Position numbers and translations under genes: made by a program. Below, one piece after another: positions 25,600 through 35,923 of a stretch of DNA of 64,000 nucleotides; position 1 is the first letter of the stretch; every line of letters begins with the position of its first letter. Source of the stretch: Fen-671 sp963794745. GTDB lineage: Bacteria > Actinomycetota > Acidimicrobiia > Acidimicrobiales > Palsa-688. Under the pieces are notes generated by a model, which did not search any database, had not been told where the DNA came from, and saw nothing but the letters and a program-made list of their open reading frames with translations. Location: NCBI GenBank assembly GCA_963794745.1, contig CAWCEZ010000011.1:248001-312000 (forward strand), read 5' to 3'.

Positions 25600-25773
25600 A
25601 TGGCTACATCCGACAAGGCAAAAAACACCGCCCAGCAGACCAAGGGAAAGCTGAAGGAGGCCGCCGGCGCGCTCAGCGGTAACAACAAGCTCAGGGCCGA
25701 GGGTAAAGCCGACCAAACGAAGGGCAACCTGAAGCAGGCGGGCGAGAAGGTGAAGGACGCCCTTGGTAAGTAA
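25600..25773 (+). CDS. CsbD-family general stress protein
   Basis: A 57-residue protein, MATSDKAKNTAQQTKGKLKE followed by two repeats of the K-[AG]-D-Q-x-K-G-x-[LI]-K-[EQ]-A pattern that defines CsbD-like proteins. These small hydrophilic helical proteins accumulate under general stress; their mechanism is not known. AAGGAGG lies six bases before the ATG. The gene sits behind a sigma-B-type promoter, which fits the family name (controlled by sigma B) and is a useful independent sign that this lineage keeps a sigma-B-like stress regulon. Confidence 0.92.
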   Translation: MATSDKAKNTAQQTKGKLKEAAGALSGNNKLRAEGKADQTKGNLKQAGEKVKDALGK

Positions 25774-25888
25774 CCGCCTGCCAGCCACAGGTGGGCCGCG
25801 TGACGTTTGTGTGACGCTCCCGTGCTATTACTTGGCACTGCCGGGACGAATGACGACCACCCGGGAGCGTTGAGAGGAGAACGCGTAC

Positions 25889-27298
25889 ATGCTGCCTACA
25901 CCCAGGCCTGCCCGCCCCGTACCCACCCCGTCGCAGCCTCGAGCCCGTCGGCTTGCACGGCATTTTGTTTGCGCTGCAATGTCCTGCCTAGGTCTCGTCC
26001 CGGCGGCGGGGGCGCTCGTGGTCTTGGCGTCGCCAGGCACGGCGGGTGCAATTACCGCCCCCTGCCAACCTCACATCGCCCACGTCGGCAAGTTCTCTCC
26101 TGGCAAGGTGCCTGATGTGACGATCACGGGCAGTTGCTTTGGGACTGGTGGAGCTTTCAACGGCGACAGCGACCACTTCCGCATCACCGACCTTGGGGCG
26201 CACGGGACTATTCCCGAGCTGGAGAACGCCGGCAAGGTCGCGCAGACCTGGTGGAATGCGTGCGCCGGTTCGACAGACGCCATTAATGGCTACTCGCCCA
26301 ATGTGGTCACCTGCGACGTCCCGTCGTGGAGCAACACCTCAATTACCTTGCATTCGTTCGGGACTTACTACGGCGAAGACGGATGGGTGGTCGCCGCCGG
26401 GGACAAGATCGTCGTGCAGGTCTGGCACTCCAGCTCACCGACCGACGCCTCGTGGTGCCTGGTTGACGTCGTGGCAGCAAGCGCGCCGGCCGGTGGCACA
26501 TCCTGCTCGTCGGTGGTCGTCGTCGGTGACCCCGTGATCGGAGGCGGGTCCAAGGACCTCAGCGCCGGCCCCGACCATTTCAGCGCTAACCACAAGCTCC
26601 TTCCCGCCCCTCTCGGCTACGGGCAATGCCAGTACCAAGAGTTCATCGACGACTCGTACCAGGCTCAGATTTCGGTTTTCGAAGCCAATTGCACACAGGC
26701 AGACGCTGTAGGGATAGGGGCTTTCCAGGCGAGAGGGGCCGCCTTTCACAGCGACGGCTTTGCCTGCACGGCCAGCGCGGCCGGGGCCGGGTCGCAGTGG
26801 GCTGCAACCTGGGTCGGCACTTACTACGTTTATGACTGCCAAGCAGGGGCGGCACAAGTCGCGTTCAACTGGGGCCCGCATTACGACACCAGTGGCCCAA
26901 CCACTAGCAGCAGTGGCGGCAGCGGGAGCGGCACCGTGATCGCGGGGGGCGGCGGAGGCAGCGCCAGCGGGGGCACGGACCATTTCGGCCCCAACAACAC
27001 CCTTCTCCCGGCCCCTCTCGGCGCGGGCCAGTGCGAGTACCAGGAGTTCAGCGACAAGTCCTACCAAGCTCAAATTGCCGTCGAGAAAGCCAACTGCACC
27101 CAGGCCGACGCTGTCGGGACCGGCGCTGACAAATCAAAGGGGGCGGCGTACTCAGCCGACGGGTTCGCTTGTAAAGCCACGCCGCAAGGCGCAGGTTCGC
27201 AATGGGCCGCAGCATGGACCGGTACCTACTACGCATATGACTGCAAGTCCGGTGCCGAACAGGTCGCCTTCAACTGGGGCGCGGACTACTCGTATTGA
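25889..27298 (+). CDS. Secreted protein: TIG-like domain plus two copies of a four-cysteine domain
   Basis: A 469-residue exported protein. The start at ATG 25889 has GAGAGGAG upstream. A signal region with an Arg-rich N-terminus (RARRLARHF, then VPAAGALVVLASPGTAGA) precedes residues 57-210, which begin like an IPT/TIG domain (PDVTITGSCFGTGG). Residues 229-332 and 364-467 are near-identical copies of a domain with invariant blocks LLPAPLG-GQC-YQEF, SYQAQI, ANCTQADAVG, DGFAC, GAGSQWAA-W-GTYY-YDC and QVAFNWG. Each copy has four cysteines, probably two disulfides. A Gly/Ser linker separates them. I do not recognise the repeated domain; it could bind or degrade an extracellular polymer. Confidence 0.82.
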   Translation: MLPTPRPARPVPTPSQPRARRLARHFVCAAMSCLGLVPAAGALVVLASPGTAGAITAPCQPHIAHVGKFSPGKVPDVTITGSCFGTGGAFNGDSDHFRITDLGAHGTIPELENAGKVAQTWWNACAGSTDAINGYSPNVVTCDVPSWSNTSITLHSFGTYYGEDGWVVAAGDKIVVQVWHSSSPTDASWCLVDVVAASAPAGGTSCSSVVVVGDPVIGGGSKDLSAGPDHFSANHKLLPAPLGYGQCQYQEFIDDSYQAQISVFEANCTQADAVGIGAFQARGAAFHSDGFACTASAAGAGSQWAATWVGTYYVYDCQAGAAQVAFNWGPHYDTSGPTTSSSGGSGSGTVIAGGGGGSASGGTDHFGPNNTLLPAPLGAGQCEYQEFSDKSYQAQIAVEKANCTQADAVGTGADKSKGAAYSADGFACKATPQGAGSQWAAAWTGTYYAYDCKSGAEQVAFNWGADYSY

Positions 27299-27347
27299 TA
27301 TACCTGTACAAACCGGGCCGGAGCGGCCCTCGACCTCAGGAGCGACG

Positions 27348-27695
27348 ATGACCTCTCCTACGCAGGGGATCAAGACCGTGCTGCACCCCGTGACCGACGT
27401 GGAGGCAGCCAAAGCGATGTACACCGCACTGATCGGCATCCCACCCCAGGCCGACGCTCCCTACTATGTGGGCTTCGATGCCGAAGGGCAGCACATTGGG
27501 CTGGTCCCAGGTGGCGGGGGCATGACCTCTCCGGTGGCCTATTGGCACGTGAGCGACATAGAGGCGAAGCTGGCCGAAGTGACCGCTGCGGGTGCCAAAG
27601 TCAAAGAGGCCCCTCGCGATGTGGGAGGCGGCCGGCTGGTCGCAACGTTCACCGACCCCGATGGCAACGTCCTGGGGCTGCTCCAGGACCCGTGA
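27348..27695 (+). CDS. VOC-family (glyoxalase/bleomycin-resistance fold) protein
   Basis: A 115-residue single VOC domain starting at ATG 27348 with AGGAG upstream. TVLHPVTDVEAAKAMYTALIG, PYYVGFDAEGQHIGLVPGG and VATFTDPDGNVLGLLQ are typical. It is a paralogue of the protein at 28707 (shared LYG/MYTALLGI, PYYVGF and DVGGG-LVA blocks). The two VOC genes bracket the ECF41-type sigma factor gene. No metal or ligand can be assigned from the sequence. Confidence 0.88.
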   Translation: MTSPTQGIKTVLHPVTDVEAAKAMYTALIGIPPQADAPYYVGFDAEGQHIGLVPGGGGMTSPVAYWHVSDIEAKLAEVTAAGAKVKEAPRDVGGGRLVATFTDPDGNVLGLLQDP

Positions 27696-27713
27696 GCGCG
27701 CCCGGGCCCGGGT

Positions 27714-28616
27714 TCAGATGTCCACGCCCACGATCTCCAGCCTGGCGAGTGTGGCGGCGTCGGTCATTATTTCGACCTCCACGATGCGATCGTTTTCCAC
27801 GCTGAAGCCGAAGACAGCCCACGGCTTCCCGCCGACGCTGAACACGCCGCCGTAGCCGCCGTCGACCAGGGCCAGCTTGGTGAGGCGTGCCCGGCCCGAA
27901 AATGTAGCCGCGACCAAATTTGCCCCGCGGGCCTCACGGGTCAGTTCCGGTGCACCCCGGGCCCGGTTGGCGGCGGCCCCTTCCACCGCGGCAGCGTCGG
28001 CGTGCAGCACAACCTCGGGATCGAGGAGGTCGATCAAGCCCTGCAGGTCGCCGTCTCGCGATGCCGCCAGGAAAGCTGTAACAATTTCGCGCTCGCGAGC
28101 CTTCCCGCCCTCGGCAGCGCTACCTCCTCGCAGCCTGCGCCGGGCCCGACTGGCCAACTGGCGCGCTGCCACTGGGGAACGCCCGATCATGACGCCGATC
28201 TCGTCGAAAGGAACGGCAAACAGGTCGTGCAGCACGAAAGCGAGGCGCTCGGCCGGAGAAAGGCTGTCTAACACGACGAGCAACGCCGGCCCCAGTGAAT
28301 CGGCCAGGAGCAGCTCGGGTTCGGGCTCGTTGTCGCGCGACCGGCCCTGGCGGGCCTCGTCCCAGTCGTCAGCCAACGGCTCGGAGGGCCGGGCGCGGCG
28401 GCTGCGCAGCACGTCCAAGGAAAGGCGTGCCACGACCGTGGTCAGCCAGCCGGTCAGGTTGACGACTCCTTCAGTCCCCGACCGGCTGAGCCGGAGCCAA
28501 GCCTCCTGGACCACGTCGTCTGCCTCCGGCCCCGGCCCGAGCATCCGCGACGCCACCGCCCGGAGCTGGGCACGGTCGTCCTGGAACCTTTGAGCCAGCC
28601 AGTCGTTGTCAACCAT
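27714..28616 (-). CDS. ECF41-type sigma factor (SigJ-like) with C-terminal SnoaL-like domain
   Basis: A 300-residue sigma factor. Region 2 is LRAVASRMLGPGPEADDVVQEAWLRL, with TGWLTTVVARLSLDVLRSR; region 4 is DSLSPAERLAFVLHDLFAVPFDEIGVMIGRSPVAARQLASRARRR. The last 120 residues form a SnoaL/NTF2-like domain (LIDLLDPEVVLHADAAAV, VFGFSVENDRIVEVEIMTD). This architecture is that of the ECF41 group, where the fused C-terminal domain tunes activity in place of a separate anti-sigma factor. Back-to-back ECF41-type promoters at 28618-28679 sit in front of it, so it very likely activates its own gene and the divergent VOC/UvrA-like genes. Confidence 0.9.
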   Translation of the reverse strand: MVDNDWLAQRFQDDRAQLRAVASRMLGPGPEADDVVQEAWLRLSRSGTEGVVNLTGWLTTVVARLSLDVLRSRRARPSEPLADDWDEARQGRSRDNEPEPELLLADSLGPALLVVLDSLSPAERLAFVLHDLFAVPFDEIGVMIGRSPVAARQLASRARRRLRGGSAAEGGKAREREIVTAFLAASRDGDLQGLIDLLDPEVVLHADAAAVEGAAANRARGAPELTREARGANLVAATFSGRARLTKLALVDGGYGGVFSVGGKPWAVFGFSVENDRIVEVEIMTDAATLARLEIVGVDI

Positions 28617-28617
28617 T

Positions 28618-28644
28618 TGTCACACTCCTAGCAACCCGTTCGTC
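28618..28644 (+). promoter_or_regulatory. ECF41-type promoter driving the VOC/UvrA-like genes
   Basis: TGTCACA at 28618-28624, exactly 16 bases, CGTC at 28641-28644, which is the published-type ECF41 target sequence. The VOC start codon at 28707 is 63 bases further on. The -35 element overlaps the 5' untranslated end of the sigma gene. Confidence 0.85.
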
Positions 28645-28652
28645 ATATCACT

Positions 28653-28679
28653 GACGAGCGGGGCACAACAGATGTGACC
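28653..28679 (-). promoter_or_regulatory. ECF41-type promoter driving the sigma gene itself
   Basis: On the minus strand GGTCACA (28679-28673), exactly 16 bases, CGTC (28656-28653). One base differs from TGTCACA. It is arranged divergently to the promoter at 28618-28644, with 8 bases between the two -10 elements. The sigma ATG is 37 bases downstream. Confidence 0.75.
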
Positions 28680-28706
28680 GCTCCGGTACCCGAAAAGGAG
28701 CACACC

Positions 28707-29045
28707 ATGAACCAAGGAGCCAAGACCATCATCTGCCCGGTGTCCGACGTGGCCCAAGCCAAGCGGCTCTACGGTGCCCTGCTGGGAGTGGGCCCGTACG
28801 TGGACACGCCTTACTATGTCGGCTTCAAGGTAGGCGACCAGGAGGTCGGCCTGGACCCACATGGGCACCGGGGCGCCGGCGCGGTCGCGTACTACGAGGT
28901 CGCCGACATCAAGGAATCCCTGCAGCAGCTGCTCGACGCCGGGGCTGAGCCGATGGAGGACGTCAAAGACGTCGGAGGTGGCAAGCTGGTTGCCTCGGTG
29001 AAAGATACCGACGGCAATGCCATTGGGCTGATGCAGAACCCATAA
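28707..29045 (+). CDS. VOC-family protein
   Basis: A 112-residue VOC domain starting at ATG 28707 with AAGGAG upstream. TIICPVSDVAQAKRLYGALLG, PYYVGFKVGDQEVGLDPHG and VASVKDTDGNAIGLMQ match the fold. It is the first gene behind the divergent ECF41-type promoter, and the UvrA-like gene starts 34 bases later, so the two are probably one unit. It is a paralogue of the protein at 27348. Confidence 0.88.
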   Translation: MNQGAKTIICPVSDVAQAKRLYGALLGVGPYVDTPYYVGFKVGDQEVGLDPHGHRGAGAVAYYEVADIKESLQQLLDAGAEPMEDVKDVGGGKLVASVKDTDGNAIGLMQNP

Positions 29046-29079
29046 CGTCAGCCCCCGCAGAGCCACGACGGGAGACAGG

Positions 29080-31496
<2,417 letters not shown>

Positions 31497-31536
31497 GTTC
31501 GTAGTTGTGTGGCAGGAGCCATCCAAGAAGGGACCC

Positions 31537-32130
31537 ATGACAACCAGCACCCATCCGAGCCGGCCTGCTCGCGCTGCCTACCGGTGCGCCGGGGCCACCG
31601 CCGTACTGGTGGGCATCGTCACCACAGCGAGCCTCGCCGGCGCAGCGGTCGCCGGCGCATCGACAGCTCCAAAGCCTTCCGAGGGGATCTGCGCCAAAAT
31701 AAGCACGGCATCGGTATCGTCGATCGTCGGCTACACCTTGCCCGCACCTAGCTTCGACACGCTCAAATTGCCCGCCACGAAGAAAAACGATGAGATCTCC
31801 TCAGTGGTTACGTCGTGCACCTACGGGTCACAAACGTCGCTCGCTGCCCTCCCCAAGGACATCATCCTTGACTACACCGTCACCTCAAGGGCTCTGACCT
31901 CAGCCGAAATAAAGAAGGGGCTGGCACAGGAACAGCAGCTCAAGATGACGTTCGTTCCCTACAGGGGCCTTGGCGTGAAGGCCTACTACTACTCCTTCGC
32001 CGACTCGGGGATCACGGTGCAAGGGATGGCTGCGTTTGAAGGCTCGAGGGACTACGGGGCCGATACCTATTCCAAACTCACTTCCAAGTCGCAGCTCGCT
32101 TCCTTGGTCCGCTTGGCGGAGAAACTCTAG
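31537..32130 (+). CDS. Secreted protein of unknown function
   Basis: A 197-residue protein from ATG 31537 (GAAGGG upstream) with a signal peptide (AVLVGIVTTASLAGAAVAGAS). The mature part has a paired-cysteine look (EGICAKIS, VVTSCTYGSQ) and an alpha/beta pattern (GLGVKAYYYSFADSGITVQGMAAF), reminiscent of small DUF3558-like exported proteins of actinobacteria, though I cannot confirm it. It follows the UvrA-like gene by 40 bases. Confidence 0.7.
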   Translation: MTTSTHPSRPARAAYRCAGATAVLVGIVTTASLAGAAVAGASTAPKPSEGICAKISTASVSSIVGYTLPAPSFDTLKLPATKKNDEISSVVTSCTYGSQTSLAALPKDIILDYTVTSRALTSAEIKKGLAQEQQLKMTFVPYRGLGVKAYYYSFADSGITVQGMAAFEGSRDYGADTYSKLTSKSQLASLVRLAEKL

Positions 32131-32345
32131 CCCTAGGCGAAAACGGCTTGACAGGTGGTCCCCTCCGCGTCGGTGCTGATCGGCCCGACAAAGATTCTCG
32201 AGGTCGCCCATGTCGGAGTGCTCGAGACGGAAGACAACCTGGGCCAACACCGGGTATCTGGGCCTTCGGAACGCAATATGAACGTGCGGCGGTAACCGGG
32301 ACGCTCGTCAAGCTCGATCACTTGGACGAGCCGGAAATCTAATGC
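32131..32345 (-). pseudogene. Truncated, frameshifted gene resembling the DUF6916-type companion of tail-collar proteins
   Basis: Minus-strand reading gives FRLVQVIELDERPGYRRTF, then VFRLEHSDMGDL in the next frame, then FVGPISTDAEGTTCQAVFA back in the first. Joined, this resembles the C-terminal end (RLEHPELGELELFLVPIG, then a -YEAVF ending) of a short family I know as DUF6916, often found beside tail-collar proteins. The N-terminus is missing: at about 32345 the sequence changes into an opposite-strand tail-collar remnant. Family recall is from memory and the gene is probably dead or badly damaged by indels. Confidence 0.45.
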
Positions 32346-32364
32346 GCCGAGCCCGGGGCGCGCC

Positions 32365-32485
32365 TCGCACCCAACGCGGTCAGGACCACGGGGGCAAGCC
32401 AGCCCCATAACAACATCCCGCCGCTACCTGGTCATCAACTTCATAATTTCTTTTTTCGGTACCTCCCCGAGCCAGAGTTATTTTT
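32365..32485 (+). pseudogene. C-terminal remnant of a phage tail-collar (microcystin-dependent-protein-like) gene
   Basis: Reads LAPNAVRTTGASQPHNNIPP, then after one extra base YLVINFIISFFG. This matches the end of tail-collar proteins (GGSQPHNNMPPYLVLNFIIALQG). Everything N-terminal to it is absent, and it begins next to the truncated DUF6916-like gene. The full paralogues follow at 32518 and 33028. Confidence 0.65.
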
Positions 32486-32517
32486 GTGGCGCCCCCACTT
32501 CAAGAGGTGATAAAGCC

Positions 32518-33017
32518 ATGGCCACGCCGTACCTTGGGGGAGCTACGAATTTTCGGGCTCAGCTCGCTCCCAGGGGCTGGGCTACCTGCAACGGCCAGCT
32601 TCTGCCGATAACCAAAACCAAGCTCTGTTTTCTGTCCTCGGCACAACTTTTGGCCGCAATGGCACCACCACTTTCGCCTTGCCCGACTTGCAGGGAAGGA
32701 TACAGGTGCACTCGGCGAGGGCCTACGCCCTAGGCGAAGCCGGCGGGGAAGATTCCCACCAGCTCACCACGGCTGAGCTCCCGGGCCACACGCACCAGGT
32801 TAACGCGTCGACGGCACGAGCCACCACCCACACGATCATCGGGGACGTGTGGGCGACTACCTCGTCGGGCCAATATGCCACGGCGTGCCAACTACCACGC
32901 TGGGCCCGGGCACTATCGCCAATACCGGGCCGGGTAGGGCTCACGAGGACCGGCCCCCCGACGCTCGGCGTGAACATTTGCATTCCTATAGCCGGCATTT
33001 TCCCGTCGAGATCATAG
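32518..33017 (+). pseudogene. Tail-collar-domain protein, four-fragment frameshifted gene
   Basis: Starts at ATG 32518 (AAGAGGTG upstream). Fragments in order: APRGWATCNGQLLPI; QNQALFSVLGTTFG, TTTFALPDLQGRIQVHS, GEAGGEDSHQLTTAELPGH; PTTTLGPGTIANTGPGRAHE; RPPTLGVNICIPIAGIFPSRS. This is the full phage tail collar / microcystin-dependent protein architecture of 166 residues, but it needs single-base repairs near 32606, 32890 and 32960 (C6 run). Relatives form trimeric receptor-binding knobs on phage or cell-surface structures. Three indels in 500 bases is far above the rest of the window, so real decay is possible. Confidence 0.68.
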
Positions 33018-33027
33018 GGGCACAGCC

Positions 33028-33549
33028 TTGGCATCTGCCTTCGTGACCGAGGTTCGCATGTTTTGCGGCAACTTCGCCCCTATCGGTTCGGCCTTGTGCA
33101 ATGGGCAGGTGCTGCCGGTATCACAGGACACGGCCCTGTTCTCGTTGCTCGGCACCACCTATGGGGGTGACGGCAAGACCACCTTCGCGTTGCCCAACCT
33201 CCAGGGGATGAGCCCCATGGGACAAGGCGACGGGGCCGGCCTTACGCCGAACGTTCTCGGCCAAGTCGGCGGGGCTGCCACCGTCACCCTGACCACGGCG
33301 CAAATCCCTTCGCATTCACACGTGCCCCAGGTGTTGCCGCCGCCGGCTCCACCCCGTCACCCTCGGGGGCCACTTGGGCCAAAGACAGCCACGAGCTGCA
33401 CGCGCCAGCAAGCGGCGCCCTGGCGGCCATGAACGTCGACGCCTTGGCGTCTCAAGGCGGCGGCCAGCCAGCCACATAACAACCTGCCCCCCTACTTGGT
33501 AGTCAATTTCATCATCGCCCTCCAAGGCATCTTCCTGCCGCGCTCGTGA
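33028..33549 (+). pseudogene. Tail-collar-domain protein, frameshifted
   Basis: TTG start at 33028 (MASAFVTEVRMFCGNFAPIGS). ALCNGQVLPVSQDTALFSLLG, TTFALPNLQGMSPMGQGDG and VTLTTAQIPSHSHV are clear tail-collar blocks. The frame then shifts near 33330 to ATWAKDSHELHAPASG, and shifts back near 33472 to HNNLPPYLVVNFIIALQGIF ending LPRS. The two indels cancel, giving a 173-residue repaired product. It follows the first paralogue by 10 bases. Its role would be the same as that of its neighbour. Confidence 0.7.
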
Positions 33550-33613
33550 AAGTCGCGAAGGAACAATGGCCCGCCAACATATTCAGGTTTTGCCGTATTC
33601 ACCGGAGGCGGCC

Positions 33614-33925
33614 ATGAGCGGAGGCGGTAGTGGCACGGGCTCGCTGAGCCGGAGAAGGTTCCTCGGCATTAGCTTTGCGGGAGCCCTGGCGGCATCCGCG
33701 GGTGGACGTCTGGTCTCTCCCACGTCGTCGGAGGCACGCCGGAGAGACGACCCCTACGATTTCTCCACCTGGGAAGCCTTGGCCGCGCGGCACCTTACAC
33801 TGCGGGACGCTTCGGGTGAGCGGACCATCACGGCCTACCGCCCTGTAAGAGGCCTGGGCCGCGCCTACACGGTGGTGCTGCGCCACGACGGGACCGGTCG
33901 CTACGTCGCCACCTTCAATAGCTGA
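33614..33925 (+). CDS. Small Tat-exported protein next to the tail-collar genes
   Basis: I choose ATG 33614 (GGAGG five bases upstream) over ATG 33566. The product of about 103 residues has a twin-arginine signal (LSRRRFLGISFAGALAASAGG). The mature part, FSTWEALAARHLTLRDASGE followed by TVVLRHDGTGRYVATFNS, has the length and ending of short companion proteins of tail-collar genes. It is adjacent and co-directional with them. Tat export fits assembly of a folded surface component. Confidence 0.68.
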   Translation: MSGGGSGTGSLSRRRFLGISFAGALAASAGGRLVSPTSSEARRRDDPYDFSTWEALAARHLTLRDASGERTITAYRPVRGLGRAYTVVLRHDGTGRYVATFNS

Positions 33926-33988
33926 GCGACGCGGCGGGGCCTGCAGCCCCTGAAGTCGCCCGTTCAGAGTGGGGAGCACCGATGTACG

Positions 33989-34876
33989 GTGGCAGTAGTG
34001 AGCGATTGGCGTGGAAAGGCCGGCGAGCCCTCACCGGCAGCGCCGCTCGCACCGGCAGCGCCGCTCTCACCGGCAGCGCCGCTCTCGTCAACCCGCCGCC
34101 GACTGGTCAGCGTTGTCGCACTGGCCCTGGTGTTCGTCCTGGCCGTTTTCGTAGCGCTCTACGCCACCAACCTCCGCATTTCCCGGCGACCGTCCCTGTC
34201 TACGAACGACATCAACGCGATCGTCAACCAAAAGGTCAGCACGGCGGTATCGCAATTGGAGTCCCAGCCACCAGCTGCCGTCACAGCGTACGACGCGGTA
34301 AGGGCCGGGCTCGTGGTCATAGTGGCCCAGCGCAAGGGCTCCCCTGGCACCGAAGACCTCGGCACCGGGGTGATCGTCGATACCCAGGGCGACATCTTGA
34401 CAGCCCTCCACGTCGTCCAGGGGGCCTCCGAGATCAAGGTCACGTTCGCCGACGGCACAGCTTCGACCGCGTCCATCGCGACCTCTGACCCCGCCCACGA
34501 CATTGCCGTGCTGACGGCAGGGAAGCTACCGGCAGTGATCGTGCCGGCCGTCCTCGGGCCTGGCCCGCAGGTCGGTGACCAGACATTTGCAGTCGGCAAC
34601 CCGCTCGGCCTCGTCGGTTCTCTCTCCGCCGGAGTGATCTCGGGGCTCGACCGCACTTTCAAACTGGGGAACGGTCGAACGCTCTCGGGGATGATCCAAT
34701 TCGATGCCGCAGTGAACCCGGGCAGCTCCGGCGGCCCGTTGCTCAACACAAAAGGTCAGGTGATCGGTATCGTGACAGGCCTCGTCAACCCGGCAGGCAC
34801 CGACAACTTTGCCGGGATCGGTTTTGCCGTGCCCATCGCCACGGCCGGAAAAGCAGCGGGAGCCCCTGCCAAATGA
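33989..34876 (+). CDS. HtrA/DegP-like trypsin-type serine protease without PDZ domain
   Basis: A 295-residue membrane-anchored protease. After a repetitive Pro/Ala N-terminus (SPAAPL units) there is one transmembrane helix at about 38-60. The catalytic triad is His141 (TALHVV), Asp171 (AHDIAV) and Ser247 (NPGSSGGP). The fold ends about 295, with no PDZ domain. A GTG start at 33989 or 33998 is possible. Its stop overlaps the MoxR ATG by 4 bases (ATGA), so the protease belongs to the MoxR operon. Envelope quality control coupled to an AAA chaperone is a reasonable inference. Confidence 0.87.
   Translation: MAVVSDWRGKAGEPSPAAPLAPAAPLSPAAPLSSTRRRLVSVVALALVFVLAVFVALYATNLRISRRPSLSTNDINAIVNQKVSTAVSQLESQPPAAVTAYDAVRAGLVVIVAQRKGSPGTEDLGTGVIVDTQGDILTALHVVQGASEIKVTFADGTASTASIATSDPAHDIAVLTAGKLPAVIVPAVLGPGPQVGDQTFAVGNPLGLVGSLSAGVISGLDRTFKLGNGRTLSGMIQFDAAVNPGSSGGPLLNTKGQVIGIVTGLVNPAGTDNFAGIGFAVPIATAGKAAGAPAK
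34032..34085 (+). repeat. Three tandem 18-bp units in the protease N-terminus
   Basis: Three copies of CACCGGCAGCGCCGCTCT (32-49, 50-67, 68-85 within 34.0 kb), encoding PAAPL-S/A units of the cytoplasmic tail of the HtrA-like protease. Confidence 0.9.
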
Positions 34877-35879
34877 GCATCTCAGCGGGCGGGTCGACCG
34901 AGAGGTCCGAGGTGTCTATCGAGGACGTGCTTTACCACGTAAAGCGGGTGATCGTCGGCCAGGACGCGCTGTTGGAGAAGATGGTCGTGGCGCTCGTGGC
35001 GAGGGGGCACCTCCTCGTCGAGGGGGTCCCCGGACTGGCGAAGACCCTGGCCGTAAAGACCTTCGCTGACGCGCTCGGCGTCGAGTTCCAGCGGGTCCAG
35101 TTCACGCCCGACCTCGTGCCCGCCGACATCGTCGGGTACGCGGATCTACAACCAGAAGAACGGCGAGTTCGAGGTGTCGCTCGGCCCGGTATTCGCCAAC
35201 CTGGTCCTCGCCGACGAGATCAACCGGGCCCCGGCCAAGGTGCAAAGCGCACTGCTCGAAGCAATGCAGGAGCGCCAGGTCACTATCGGCCGGGAGACCT
35301 ACCCCCTGCCCGACCCGTTCCTCGTCATGGCGACACAAAACCCGATCGAGTCGGACGGGACCTATCCGCTTCCTGAAGCGCAGGTTGACAGGTTCATGCT
35401 GAAGGTGCTCGTCGACTACCCGAGCGCCACGGAGGAGTTCGTCATCGTCGAGCGGATGATCGCAGGCCTCGAGCACGTCGGCGAGGTCATGGGCGTAGAA
35501 CGCCTTCGGAGCTTGCAAAAGGCAGTCAAGACGGTCTTCGTCGACCCGGCGCTCATCGAGTACGCCGTCCGCGTTGCCTCGGCCACGCGGGCGCCCGGCG
35601 TCGGCCGGCCTCCAGGACATGGCCCGGTACATCACCTACGGGGTGAGCCCACGGGCATCGATCTACATGGTCTTGGCGGCCCAGGCGCTGGCGCTGGTCC
35701 GGGGCCGCCAGTACGTGCTGCCCGAAGACATCCGCACGATCGCGCCGGATGTGCTGCGCCACCGACTTGTCCTTTCCTACGAGGCGCTCGGCGACGACGT
35801 GGGCGTGGCGCAGATAGTCGACGCCATCTTGAGGAAGGTCCCGGTCCCAGACGTCGTGCTGCGGGACGTGAGCCGCTAG
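34873..35879 (+). CDS. MoxR-family AAA ATPase (two apparent +1 frameshifts)
   Basis: First frame: IVGQDALLEKMVVALVARGH, Walker A EGVPGLAKTLAVK, FTPDLVPADIVGYA. Second: IYNQKNGEFEVSLGPVFANL, Walker B VLADEINRAP, QERQVTIGRETYPLPDPFLV, sensor ATQNPIESDGTYPLPEAQVDR. Third: GLQDMARYITYGVSPRASI and RTIAPDVLRHRLVLSYE. Removing one base near 35149 and one near 35597 gives 334 residues with no break in homology, the normal MoxR size. MoxR proteins act as chaperone-like activators of VWA-domain proteins. It heads MoxR/DUF58/VWA/VWA and overlaps the protease gene. Confidence 0.87.
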
Positions 35880-35923
35880 TGCCCCACCCGCGGTTGCGCC
35901 TGCGTTAGGACGATCGAGCGAGC

